Of a stretch of 64,000 bases of DNA, positions 36,603 through 49,429 are shown in pieces; within the stretch, counting starts at the first letter, position 1; each line of letters starts with the position of its first letter. Location of the stretch: contig JACBWW010000004.1 of NCBI GenBank assembly GCA_020086605.1, positions 16,109,146 through 16,173,145 of the forward strand, given 5' to 3'. The notes under the pieces are model-generated. The model made no database searches and was not told where the DNA came from. It saw only the letters and a program-made list of their open reading frames with translations. Both the position numbers and the translations under genes were made by a program. Origin of the DNA: Lanius collurio. Lineage: Eukaryota > Chordata > Aves > Passeriformes > Laniidae.

Positions 36603-39600
36603 AAGCCCGTCCTTTTGAAGCACAGAGATTTATGTTTCCTGAAATAAAAAAATCCAATACTTTAACTGCTCCTGCCTGGTTCCCTTCCTCCTCCCTAATA
36701 AAATCATAAACTCTTAGCTTTTAGAGGACAGTGGGACTTCTGTTTTGGGTGCAGATCAAGAAACAAAGAACAGCCCAAAGCTTCAATTACCGTCTTGATA
36801 CTGCCACCCGAGATGACACAGTAGCTTCCTTTCCTCCCATATTTCTAAACTGAAAGTGATGTGAAATAGTTAACAAGAACAAGAAGCTACAAAGAATCTG
36901 TCTGTAATCACACTTATACAAAGTCACATAAAAAACAACCTGTTTATCTCCTATTTTTTGGGTTTATGCCATCCATCCTCCTGACTCATCCCGTACATCC
37001 CATGTCTTGTCTATCTTGCCTTTACTACTCCTTAAAAACATTACAGCTATGCCTGTGAACAAGTCCATCTATAATTAAACTAGGAGAAACTAATATATAA
37101 AAGTTCTTATTTCTACTAAAGGTTGGCTTATTTAAACTTAGTAAGTGGCTTTTTGTTAGTTTTTAAAGCACTTTTAGTCGCTTTCAACAAAACTGATGAA
37201 AACCAGGTTTAAACTAAAGTGAGTACCCTGGCTTAAAAAGGCTTATAGGAAGCAATATCTTAAATTAAACCAGTACAACCAGTGGCAGAGGAGACCAAAG
37301 ATAGAAGGTTTAGTTTTGAAGACAGAATGACAAAGTTCTGCCTAGTATAATAATATTAAGCAGAGGTTGAATCTCAGTGGAACCAGTAGATTTAATTGCC
37401 ATCCAGGTATTTGAAAGGTAGACAAAACAGAGAGTTGAAAACAAGTTTCCACTTCAGACAAAAGGATAATATAATGCTGTTTGAGGGCTTGTATGATTAG
37501 AATTTAAAAAAAATCCAGCAAACAACAAAACACACGACAACACACTATAGCTGTCAAAAGTCACGTGAGAGCAGAACATGCTCTCCAGGTGGAAAGAGTG
37601 ACAGAAGTTCATGTCTGGCTGAGTTCATGTGTGATGTGGTTGTGGAATGTGACATTTGAGGAAGGATACATACAGAGAGAACTGTTTTCTGAGTGTGAAC
37701 AGGCACCTCTAGGTTTTGTATCCTCTTTTGTTTGAGAATGGAGGGCTTTACATATTCCTTTACAATAACAAAATCCACCAAAGTTATCTGACTCCACACA
37801 AATAATTTCCTCTTCATAAATGGAATAAACTACTACTCCAAATTTAGAACAACTGTTGTAGTGAAAAGGAACACAGTTTTTAACAGGAAGGTAACAGCAA
37901 TAAATAACCTGGCACCTATTACTACAATAAGAGCACACTGCTGATGATGACTGAAGGTTACTACTCTGAAATCATCCTACATAAGACGACAGATTAAATC
38001 AGATCTAGTTCTATGCATAATAAAAGTCTTTTACATACTCAAATGTTATGTTCTAAAAGCCAGACAACAGCAAACACAACTCTCCAAAATGCCACCATGT
38101 GACCTAAAGACTCCACACTACGTTTCACTCGCTAGGACTGAACAGCTGTAGCAAACATAGAAAGCATGTTAATATTAAGGATCACTGCTATTACAGATCT
38201 ACCAAATAAAATATCTGGAGTAAAATAGTTATTAATAATCATACTTAGGACATTTTATTTAGGACTAGATGTTAGCAAAGTGCTACATCAGCATGTTAAT
38301 GGCTATTTGATGCGGGCAACCCACACTGCAGATCCAGGAGAAGCCCCCAAAAGCTTGCTTTCAGAGAAAGCTTTGCATCTACTCTAAAAGGCCTTTTTAA
38401 AGACCAACAGCAACAGCAGATTAAATCTCCAACAGAAATGGATTACTTCCAACTCTAAATCAGTGTTAAAAGTCTCCCACTCTTCTATTTCAAACTCACC
38501 ACATGTTCCCACCAAAATAATCAGCTGTGAAAGAGCGAATTATGCCTACTTTTAAAGTTCATGTTGTTAGGCTTTGGAGCTGTATCCCCTTGAAACAAAC
38601 AAACACAGTCCTAACACTCCTCAAAGGCACTGCTTATAGGTTGTGTGCAGCCTCATCCATCTGCTTGGAAAATAAAAGGATATATATCTATGAGACACAT
38701 TCTATTAAAATATTGCCAGCAATATTTCAAGCAGCACCTAGTTCTCCCCTCATTTATACCTCTTCTTTCATGCCAAGCGACAGCATTCCCAACATTCAAG
38801 CCTATCGGGATATGTCAGAAACATAACCGCTGTCCTTGTGTCATCTATGTCAAAAATATCTCTTTTTCTTCCTCTTCTTCCTCAGATCTAAGTCCCTGAG
38901 TCTAGAAAGGTTGTCTACTTCTTTTATGCCTCAACTGAGAAATCGATAAATGCTTTCAGCCTTTCCAACGTTATGTTTTTATTTGACAAGAGTATACAAC
39001 AACAAACATCTATGTGACACAGTTACAGCAGAATATTCTTAGGTGTACTATCACATTGCTGCAATTGAGCAGGATACCATAAAAGAGATTTAAACTAAGA
39101 GTTACTTTGCCTTTGCAATGAAGAGTGTGCAAACAGTTAATTAAAGTAACTTACCTAACACAATATAGTCTGATACAGCATCCAAATCTTTCACCAGTTA
39201 AATTTTAAGGTGACACACTTGCTCTGTAGTAAAAGACCATCCAACTCAGGGTGTTATCCTAGAATAACCATTTTATTGCCATTATTCAGTACATGTTCCC
39301 TATTTCAGCAAGCATACACTATAGTCCCTCTTGTCCTTCCTCCCAACCCCTTATGTGTTCACTGGACAGTGCGCAGACCTGTAGTGCCATGGTACAAGAA
39401 GAGAGGTAAGGAGGATGGAGATACAGGATTCCTGCTAAGTTTTGAGATGCTTTGACCAAGATTAGGCCATAGGGCTGAACTAAGAATCATTATATGATTC
39501 TTAAAACTTACATGACAAACATAAAATACTCCTAGAAAGTTAGAGATTAAGAGCCCCCAACTTGTTACAAGCACATTGAAGTCAGCAAAAATATTTTTCT

Positions 39601-39892
39601 TAAATGAGGTCTTCATTTTTCTCATCTCCTTCCATTTAAAGAAAAATCCAATACAAAAGAAAATACAATTGCCAAAAGCTCAAATAAGTATATGAACAAC
39701 AGAAATCATACAAACTCATCACAAAAGGAAACACTTGAGTTTCTTGCGAGAAATATTCAAAGAAGTAAGGCTAAGGTAATCAAGCTATGCCACATGCAGG
39801 CAGGCTGGGATGCTCAAAGCACTTTCCTGCCCTAATAATTATATATTTGGGCTGCATTGCCATAACTCTGGCTTATGGAAATCTGTTTTCTT

Positions 39893-39920
39893 AAAAAAAA
39901 AAAAAAAACAAAAAAAGAAA
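39893..39920. repeat. Poly-A run
   Basis: Sixteen A residues, then CAAAAAAGAAA. It could be the tail of a plus-strand retroposed sequence, but the preceding 100 bases match no element I know. Confidence 0.8.
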
Positions 39921-42900
39921 AGTCAAAGTCAGCTATGGCTCGACAGGTCTGCAGTAAAGCCCAGCCATGTAGAAAATAGAGCAGTGGCTGCATTACAGGA
40001 TCAAAAAAGAGAGTGAGCAAACTCCATCATCAGGCAGAATTATCTTACTGGATTAAAAAAGCAAAGAAAAAAGATGAAATAAATACACCCACCCTCACTC
40101 CCCAAATGTCTGACACAAACCCAAGAGATTTGGGTTTCTGATGCAGGATATCTGCATATTATCCATTACCTGCCTTATAGGCTTTTTTTTTTTTTTTTCA
40201 AATATTTGGTTCTCATCAGGCTTTAGTTTAGTATTTCAGGAGGAAGAAACAAAAAAGCATGCACAAGGCAAGGAAGTCTAACCTAGTAGACTTCCCTTCA
40301 CAGTCATATTCCATGCACAAGGCTCTTAGGGGAGTCTTCCTGCCAAGCGTAGGAGGAGGGTTGCTCTCTGTCAGGGCATAACAACTGCACATCAAGCTCA
40401 GGAAAGGTAAGAATATCGTAGCATCAGCAGGCAGCATCCAAATCATCTCCCAGAAACAGGCTCAAACCGTATCTCCATGAACAACTGTATTCTTAGAATG
40501 TTTATAAAGTTTAATATTGCTAATACACATATCTACGTGCAAATCCAGAGGCAAATTTTAGATACTAAATTCTCATCTCAAGTGCTTCTCTGAGCATGTA
40601 AACTAGCTCTCTCTCTAAGAAAGTTCAGCCAGCCTTTATTCCATAAGACAGTGCATGAGGCAGAGACTTCAGAAATACTTCTGGCTAATGAATTTTGAGG
40701 CTCTAATGTACACATGCTGCCCAGAGATACAAGTACCTTCTTTTCCCTTAACCTACTGGAGCCAAATCCCTGCTTGGGGATTGGTAATCTATTCCCTACA
40801 ATAAACCCCTACTTAAATCATTAGAAGAAGGAGGAATTTCCTATTATGCATGTATGATTTTTGATGGTGCTGCCAGTTGACAGCAAGAAATTGCAATTCC
40901 TGAAATACAACCAGACACCATTGTCCATCAGATGTCACCAAGTTACATCATAATTTCCTAATTTCCCTTGTTCATCTCTAACAACATGTCCTGCTCACTT
41001 TTTTCTTCCCATTTTAATACATGAAATCTCTGGCACCTCAAAAGGTCAATCCAGTGTTCATGGGACTTGTCCACAAACTTCATGGCTGGAATGAATGCTC
41101 TGTAGCACTCAAGTATCTCTTTAATCATGCATATTTATGACTTGTTAAAAAAATACTCAATGCCTGAAGGAACTAATTACAGGACAGAAGTTACAGGAAA
41201 TCACATTAACTAAGGTGTTTCAGTACATGGGAGTGCAAATACATGTCTTCTAAGTGGTTATCACACAACAATGGAAAGTGAACACCAGTAAAGACCTCTG
41301 GAATTCTGGTACTCTATCAATACCCTGGTCTTCAGCAAAAGGTTTTTCACTTGTCTCCATCTCCTACACATCTTTAGCCTTTTGGGATTGTCACTCCTCT
41401 GCATGTACAGGAGGAGGGAAAAAACGCAGAGCCAACTATAAAGAGCAGAGGGGAAAAGGTGGGTGTGTTTATAACAGAAAAGTACTGAGGTACTCTTTGA
41501 TATAACACTGCATTGCAGAGAAATCAACTTACCCACAGCAACAGCAGCTAAGGGCAGAGAGCACACACTTCTACTGAACTTGCCATCATTTGTGAGATGA
41601 TCATTGCATAAAACAGCATTGATAAATCCTGTAGCTGCAGTGAAAGTAGGTACCCAAATTGAAATAAAACAAACCTCACAAGAGAAACAGAGTAATCCAA
41701 GGAATTTTTGTTTAATCTCCCCAAGACTTTTACATTTATGGCAATTCCTCACTTTGGCAATTCTTACTGTTTTATGTTGAAACTGCATTAGGATTATAGA
41801 TAAAAGGATATATAAAGAGCTAAATAAACTCTTGAAGAACTATGCTGATACACCACTGAAACACCAATCTGGACTCAAAAGATACCTGTGGTTTTATAAG
41901 CACCTCCAGGTAAGCTGAAAGCACAGCTGGGCAGTGCCCTGTTGCAGGGATGCCTAGAGAGGAAGGAGCAGCACCCTTTGGCACTGCACAGCAGCCCCTC
42001 CACAGAACCCAGCCAAAGAGGGGAGGTGGCTGCTCAACCAACACATGCACATACTAACAAATCCTCCAGAAGCACCGACAGCCAGCGGCCACAGGGCCTG
42101 CAGGAAGCCAGAACTGCCCTCCCGTGGCCTCCCTCTTTCATACTCCAGTTCACTTGAACTGAAGCAAAAGCCCACGTTAGCTGCAGATCAGCAAGCTGCA
42201 GACTCACCCGAGCAACAGGCTGAGGGATAAATAATGGAAGTTGACATGTTTGAGAGCAACTGGGAAGTGGAAAAGATTCACACAAAGCAAAGACAAACAG
42301 CAACACGATTTAAAAAGTAGCTGAGATGAACTCAAGTGTCACTCACCTGCAAGAGGCGACAGCACACAAATAACTGACAACTGGGCAGGCCCTGGAGTTT
42401 AAGCAGTTCTCTAAGGATATGGGGGCATGCAAATTAGGATCTGCCTCTGGGAAAGCACTTTTCTCAATTCCTCCCAAATTATATGAAATTGTCATGGGTA
42501 CATAATGCAGGGGCATTTTATAGATGAACCCTTATTAGAAGGCTAGGTCTTTTTTCATTTAGAACAACTGCAAGCCAAGGGTTGTCTGTACTGCTTCAGG
42601 ATGAACTGCAATGCACATCTCCAACCGACCTTCAAAACGGTACCACTCGGAACTGTCCTCAACAAGAAGATCTCACTACTGTTCCTTCCAGCTTCACAGC
42701 CACAGCTAAGACACAGGTCTGACAAAACTCAGTCCTTAAAGTCACCTTGTGACACCTCAGTGTTTACCCATGAACATCTGGCTTGTGGATGCTCAGAAGT
42801 TCTTGAAAGAATGAATGGCAGGTGCACAGCCCCAAATTTGAAGAAAAACAGGAAAAGAAAACAATGCAGTGACTTATCTTCTCAAATTCTGAAACTTTGC

Positions 42901-43878
42901 ATCACCTCAGAGATGGTCTGTGGGATATTCTGGACCCCCACTGACATAGAAAATTTCAAGTAAAAATCTCTCCCTAATATACTCAGCATTCTGACTACCA
43001 CCAGCAGAAAAGAAACCACGCACATGTGGCAATAATGTATGAGCACATCTCTAGAAGGTCAAAATAAAACTTCAGTGTGTGTTGAAGATGTTACTGCACT
43101 TCTTGTCAGGAACTACAAGGGTGTTTGCATTAACAGATTTTCCAGAAGAAAATCCAGCATAGGCATCAAAAAGGTGTTTAATTCACATTAAAATATAATA
43201 CTAGAGACAAATGTTAACCTAGCTCTTCTCCAGAAATGGGACGAAAAGAGATTTCAAGGTCATCACTCATCATCATTACACCTTCCCAAAAACAGTACTA
43301 GCAAGAACTGTAGATAAGAATTTGTTTTTACCACTCTATCATCTAATTCCTGTAGTTTTCATAGGCATACCGTGTGATTTGGTTATTTTTGCAGCCTTTT
43401 TGCATTTGCAGATGTTCTAGCAAATGATATTTATTAGAGGAATATTCCAGCCTTGAAAACATGTGCATTTCAAACAGCATATTGCATAGATAATGCAAAT
43501 TTGGATGGGTTCAATGAAATGGAGAAAAGGTGAAAAAGAGGCCAGATTCACCAAGAAATATTTGCTAAAGAAGTTCCCAAAGAGCATAATTTACAAAACA
43601 TTCTAAATTTGTGTAGGCCAAGAAAGAAGAGTAAATATGAAAGTGTATTATTTGTTATGAACCACTTTTAAACTTCAATATTAGTTTTAAGAATTTGGTA
43701 TCTAGCTTGAAACTAATAATGTAGAATACCTGAATACAGTCCTCTTATGTCTATATTTTTTATCATTTTGTTATATATGGTCAGAACTTACTTAGATGAC
43801 TAAAATGTCTGCAACACAAAGGTCTTCCATAAACATGAATGATAATACTGTCTATTCACAAGCCATTTCCAACCCATG

Positions 43879-44032
43879 GATCTCAAAAACTTTTCACAAT
43901 AAACCTTGTAAAGACCCTATGAAGTATTACAAACATTAGCCTTTACTTTCACACCTACAGCAGGCTGACCTGATATCAAAACTAGGTCTCCAGTCCAGGA
44001 ATTCTTAAGTATTTTAACTATTATCTCATGCC
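43879..44032 (-). mobile_element. MIR-like ancient SINE, reverse orientation
   Basis: The plus strand gives, in order, TCTCAAAAACTTTTCACAAT, GTAAAGACCCTATGAAGTAT (MIR antisense: CAACCCTATGAGGTA), a degenerate middle, then TTTCACACCTACAGCAGGC (CACACAGCTAGTAAGTGGC), ATATCAAAACTAGGTCTCCAG (ATTTGAACCCAGGTCT...GA) and TCTCATGCC at the head. The block order and spacing fit MIR over about 150 bases. The usual TTTTACAGATGAG core is too decayed to see. Confidence 0.5.
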
Positions 44033-47000
44033 ATTTCTCAGTCTTCATCACAGTAGCCACACAACCAACTTCATAGTTCCTGCTTCTAAACATTCTTCCA
44101 AATTTTTCTCCACATAGCAGCACAAGAAAAGTCAATCTAACACTGAAGGAAATATAACAAAACCACCTATGCTGGAGATAGCTGCAAGCAATTTCCAATT
44201 ATTCCCTGATAGCTTGGCATCTCTCCATAGTGTCGTTTAATGTTATCAGATAATAACTTGTTACTTTTCAGACAAACAGGTGGAATCTAATCCTGTTTTC
44301 CTACCTGGGTTTGCAAGACTTTTCTTGTGAGTCATCTTCTGAGAATTATCTCTTGAGATTTTTTTTCCAATGGAACAGACTAAAAAATATCGGGTAAGTT
44401 CCGAATTCACCAGGGCACTTGACATTTTCTTCACAAAATGTTCTCATGCAGAAGAGGTGGGATATTACGCTGAATAATATTGCTTATGCTGTGAACATCA
44501 GCCTGAAAGGGACACATTTCTTTGGAGTGGGCAATCTGGAACTAGCCAGAAATGCAATAAAACAGAACTGATGTACATCAACCCATCAAGGAAAGAAATT
44601 ACCATGTTAATCAATATTAATTTTTAGCTCCAAAATTTGTACATGGGAAAAGAAAACAGAGTAACTCAGAAGTCCTTGACTTAGGGCCTTCCACTGCTCT
44701 GTCACCAGATATGATTTTATGCAACAACCAAAACATGCTGGCAAGCTGCAGCTTCTCACAGGAAAAATGTTCACATCTCTCTCCCCAAACACATCATAAA
44801 AAGCTTCCCATCACAGGCACTTTAGCAGACTGTTTATGGTTTGTAAAAAATGAAAGAAATTATCTCTCCTGCATTCTAAGGGCACTAGGCCAGGGCAGCA
44901 AGAAGGGAATCTAATATGGCGGTTGGTCCACAAAGGATTTGTTTTAGGAATCATTCTAGGGTATTCCTTATCAGATGTCCTAGTCCAATTCCTTTCCCAA
45001 CATCCTCCATTAAAAAATATAAATATAAAACAATTGGAAAAACTTCTGAGGATTCATCATATTCTGTAAACATCTCATTTGCAGCATGGTGTTGTATTTA
45101 TCTTCTTTTCATCCACCCTGATGTGAGCTGCTTTTGTAGCTCTCCACAGACTTAACGCTAACATCTTGAGGAAAACAAAACCACTTTAGAAGTTATTTTG
45201 GAATGTCTAAATACAATGCAGGAACATTATTATCAACCTTTATATTAGTTTCAGAGGCAAAACAGAAAGTACATTAAGGCTGGTCTGCATAAAATGTCTC
45301 ATGAAGCCAGATTTTGGTGTGAGCTAAAGTTCCTTTGAACTCCATATTGCTTGCATTTGCATTTTGAAACTGAAATTTCCCCTTGAAACTCCCAATATGT
45401 TTCTGTTACCTTCAGGGAACAATAAGGGAGCCCTCCTGTGGATAATGCATCAAATTTAAATTCCCGTGAACGACAAGGAGACTGTGTAACCTAGGGGATA
45501 AAATAGCTCCATTTTAGAGCAAAGAGAGTGAGGTGGTAATCCACTGGAGGCTGTAGTTTAATTTAAATGGCTATTAACTTCATTCCATTGGGGCAGTTAT
45601 AGCTTAATTCATACTACTTTTCTGAAGCAAAAGAAATCGAACCAAATAAAACATCCAGGCTACAAAAGATATTTTAACAAGACAATAAAAAAAAAAAGTG
45701 TGATGGCTTTTTATATATATAACAAATGTTAAAATATAATTATTTATGCTTCCAACTCTTGGAAGGAACCTCATTGAAGAGGTTTAACTGTAGTGGCAAT
45801 ATTCACTTGAGGGCATCAATATTGTCTATATCAGTAAAGGTAAGTACTTGCTCAGTCTGGACTCTGTTTTCCTTAGTACATCACTGCCTCCTTTACACGA
45901 GGCATGGCAAAAAATATAATAGCCTCTTTCTCCCTTCTGAAAAAAGAAAAATACTCAGGAAGACAGAACACCAAGATCAAGTTAACTCTATTGCTTACTT
46001 TCAGTTCTTGTGTTCAACTCATCCACTTTGTTGACTTTAAACAGCAGCTCTGCTCTCTTAAAGAGCAAAATGGCCTTATTCACCATCACAATATGCTGTT
46101 GTTCATTGTCTGCCACTGGCTTAAAATACTTATTTTTAGGAAAACAAACGAAAAACAAGTATTTGGCCCTGCTGGGATTTCAGCACAAAAAAAAAAAAAA
46201 ATCTAATTTCTATGGCAACCACTCCCAGAAAAATGTAAACTTCTTTAAAAGTTTTGCATAATCTGGCATTATAGACTATAGGTGTTGACTTCCATCTCAT
46301 CTAATAGGACTTATGATTGCTCAGCACCCTACAGGATGGAGATTCTTCTCTGAAGTTCATAATGGCTGAGTTTCAGCAGTCCTCAGATTTATGCTTAGCT
46401 ATCCTATGAGCTCAATTCCCTCAGTTTATTTCACTTTTGAAGTGGTTGAATACAAAATACCAACCACAGTAAAATCTTACAGTTATAGGGAATCCTACTC
46501 TAGAGGACACTACTGCAGGAATTGTACAGGCAGGTCAATCCACCAGCAGGCAAGACAAAAAGCAGCACTGGAAGTTAACAAAGCACAACAGTATTTTTAC
46601 AATTACTCTGGCAAGGAACTGAAGAATATTCTATGCAATTGAAACTGCAGGGAAAATTTAATAATCACTTGTAGTCCAATTTGTTCAGAACACTGAAACT
46701 AATGCTCTATCTAAACTTACTACATAGCTCTTGTGGACGGAAAGTAATCAAGGCTTGACATCTGCCTTCTGTTGAAAGAATTTTATCACAGACTTTTACA
46801 AAAGTAGAGATAAAATTTAACAGCCTTTGCTGTCGTGCATCTTCTCTATAAACAAAAGCATTCAACCTAATAATATTTTTTTGTTTTGATTGGCTCTCCA
46901 AAAATCTGCACCTAGTAGAGTATTTCTCTAGCTCAGAGGACAAGCCAATAAGGAATAAGACATGAAAACATGCCTTACTTCTCTGTTAGTTTGCCATCAC

Positions 47001-47408
47001 ATAAGGCCTGGTTTCAAAACCCACGGATGTGAGAAAGAAGACTTCCATTTCATTCAACTAAATTATAATCAAATCTATAACACAAAACAGGGACAAAATA
47101 TCTGCAAACTCAAACACAAGCAGCAGTCTTAGAATTTGGAATGTATAGAGTAAGGAAGTAACATTATAGACTCAGTATCTACATACCAGTTTAGGCATAG
47201 CAATTCTGAAAAACAGTCCATAAAAAGAACAGGATCATGCACATGCCAAGAAACAGGGCAATGGACTTAATATTTCAGATTACTAGTAACCCCTATGCAG
47301 ATGAAGATATCACTTCCGTGAGAAGATGTTTGAAATCCTAATGCACACTGGTATGTTCAATATTGCCTGTACCAAAATCCACAGGGAAGTTTAAATTAAA
47401 CTACACAG
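44033..47408. other. Unassigned non-coding DNA, nothing recognised
   Basis: The reading frames are about 100 codons or shorter with no known motif. A poly-A run lies at 46,187-46,201. The segment 45,476-45,540 has a faint MIR-like phrase (ATAGCTCCATTTTAGAG) that I did not call. Confidence 0.55.
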
Positions 47409-47560
47409 AAGAAAAGAAAAAACAAAAAAACAAAAAAAAAAAAACCAAAACAAAAAAAAACCCAAACAAACAAAAAAACCCCCACACAACAACACAAAAA
47501 AACAAAACACACTTGAAGACATGTAAAAGCAGAAAAAAAACCTAAACAAAACCAAACACC
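47409..47560. repeat. A/C-rich low-complexity tract
   Basis: About 150 bases that are mostly A, broken by single C, CC and CCCCC (AAAACCAAAACAAAA, ACCCCCACACAACAACAC). It is almost free of G and T until 47,510. A 60-codon Lys/Thr/Asn frame across it is a composition artefact. It may be a degenerate retroposon tail expanded by slippage. Confidence 0.85.
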
Positions 47561-48893
47561 AAGACAGAAGTGAAGAAAGGAAATATTTTAATTTTGGAAG
47601 AAGAGCTCTATTAAAATATTAGGAAAGCAAATCAGTGAGAAGTAAGATAATCACACTGAATATCTGGATCCAGAAAATAAATATGAGTATCTTACTATGT
47701 CTGGTCTCTCCAGATTTTTACACAATTACCCTATTTTGTCATGAGCAAAATGTTAAAAAAATCTTCACTGCTCTTAGCAGTTTTAGGGAAGAAGCCACCA
47801 CAGAATGGAATTTCCAAAACTTTAGAAGCTCTTTCAACAATAAAAAGAAAAAATTTCAAGTCTTAGGATAATATTTGAAGCCAGCCACATTGCAGCAAGT
47901 GTGACTCATCAAATCCTGACCTAACACAGCGTGAGAAAGGAGAAAAGATTGAGGCAAAAAGGCATTACATCAAACCAGTTTCAAAGATCTTTGTGACCAG
48001 AGGCACATTTCAGTGACTAGTTTTCATAATACCTTCAGCTCCCACCTTTGACTGGAGTATGAGCCAGGGTCACCACAGTCCTGGTGATGAGATAGTAATA
48101 CACAGGATAAGAAGGAGAGGAAAAACAGACTAACAAGAAGATTCATGACAGAGTTTGGAATCTTTGCAGCGTTTAATACATCTCCTTAGAGATCTTAATT
48201 GCCCATCAATCTTCTTCAGCTGGAGAGTGAGAGGTGAACGTGCAATTCTTCAGCTTGGCACAGAGGGCAAACTGGAGTTAGAAGAAAAGGAGAGAAGAAG
48301 GGCATGCTCAATCGAAACTGGATTTTCTCTCCTCTTACCATGAGAAGACAAGAAGCTTTTCCTTAGTGCTTGCCAATAAAGGAAAATTACTATGGAACAA
48401 ATAAGAAAGTGGCTTAACAGCGTTCTGTCTGTAATTCCCTTATTCTGTACCTAGAGTTCTTTTGGCAGTTAAGCTTAATCCACTTCTAACCCACACAAAG
48501 GCATGTTCAGTGCAAGGTGCCCACACAAGGAATTAGTAGAGAATAAGTATGCTAAAGTAAGAAGACGTAAGCACAAAGTTCCTCATCAACCTTCATTGCC
48601 AATGTCACCCTTGTGACACTCCTACCACCAAGGCAGGAAAAAGAATTAGGTTAGAATCATTGCTCTCCATTCCAATAAACAAAAGCCAGACAAGAATTAT
48701 TCTCTGCTGGTATCAGAGCAAGCCACATTCAAGCTATCTATCCATATTCAGACTGGCATACGCAAGATAAAACAAGAACAGAGTAACGTCCAATCTATGC
48801 TATGTTTAGATGAACTGGACACAATCCTCTTTAATGGCTTTAAGCTGTGTGATCTATGTGGCTCTAGACAGAACTTTGACATTTCTTACTGTA
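47561..48893. other. Unassigned non-coding DNA, nothing recognised
   Basis: Only short frames (up to 78 codons) without known motifs lie between the A/C-rich tract and the LTR. No repeat was recognised. Confidence 0.55.
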
Positions 48894-49429
48894 TGTCTTG
48901 GTTTTGGCTGGGATAGAATTAATTTTCTTCCTAGTATCTGGTATAGTCCTGTGTTTTGGATTTAGTATAAGAATAATGTTAATAATACACTGATGGGTTT
49001 AGTATTTATACTAAGTCAAGGACTTTTCAGCTTCTCGTGCCCAGTCAGTGAGAAGGCTGGAGCAGCAGAAGTAGTTAAGAAGGGACACAGCCAGAATAGC
49101 TGACTCCAAAATTATATTCCATAGCATATGGTGTCATGCTCATCATGTAAACCAGGAGAAAGCTGGCCAGGGGCCACTGCTCAGGAACTGGCTGGGCATT
49201 GTTTGGCAATTGGTGAGCATTGTGCCTCACTTGCTTTGTGTATTCTAATGCTTTAGTTATTATAATAGGTATTATTATCTTACTTTTGTGCCCTGTTTAA
49301 CAGTCTTTGCCTCAACCTGTAAGTTCTCACTTTTACCCTTTCACTGTCTCTCCCATCCCAGTGGCTGGGCCAGGGAGCAAGAAAGCAACTCAGTGGTGCT
49401 CAGCTGCCATCTGGGGTTTACCCATGGCA
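48894..49429 (+). mobile_element. Nearly complete solo ERV LTR (avian, ERVL-type)
   Basis: It starts TGTCTTGGTTTTGGCTGGGA and ends CTGGGGTTTACCCATGGCA, so the TG...CA termini are kept. In between come TTTGGATTTAGTATAAGAAT, ACTAAGTCAAGGACTTTTCA, CATATGGTGTCATGCTCATC, GGAACTGGCTGGGCATTG, CCTGTTTAACAGTCTTTGCC, and the U5-like TCTCACTTTTACCCTTTCA and CTCTCCCATCCCAGTGGC. The length (536 bases) suits this LTR family. The TATA position is mutated (CATGTAAAC), and the polyadenylation signal reads GTTTAA rather than ATTAAA. No internal retroviral genes lie next to it, so it is a solo LTR left by recombination. Flanking bases CTGTA and TCGTA could be an imperfect 5-base target duplication. Confidence 0.88.

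Larger units (their letters stand above)
35991..43878. other. Unassigned non-coding DNA with simple repeats
   Basis: No gene recognised. Simple repeats are a CT/CA microsatellite (36,574-36,602), an A run (39,893-39,908, extending with interruptions to about 39,920) and a T run (40,183-40,198). The region 41,880-42,310 is somewhat richer in GC and CpG than its surroundings and open on both strands. The longest minus-strand frame of the window (41,261-41,788, 175 codons) has no recognisable family. Two exon-like signals in it are reported as findings, not as genes. Confidence 0.5.

Noticed and set aside
45476..45540. ATAGCTCCATTTTAGAG as an antisense MIR copy
   Set aside because: The match is limited to one phrase of about 17 bases with no supporting flanking blocks.
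47363..47545. Lys/Thr/Asn-rich 60-codon frame
   Set aside because: It is a translation of the A/C-rich low-complexity tract, not a protein.
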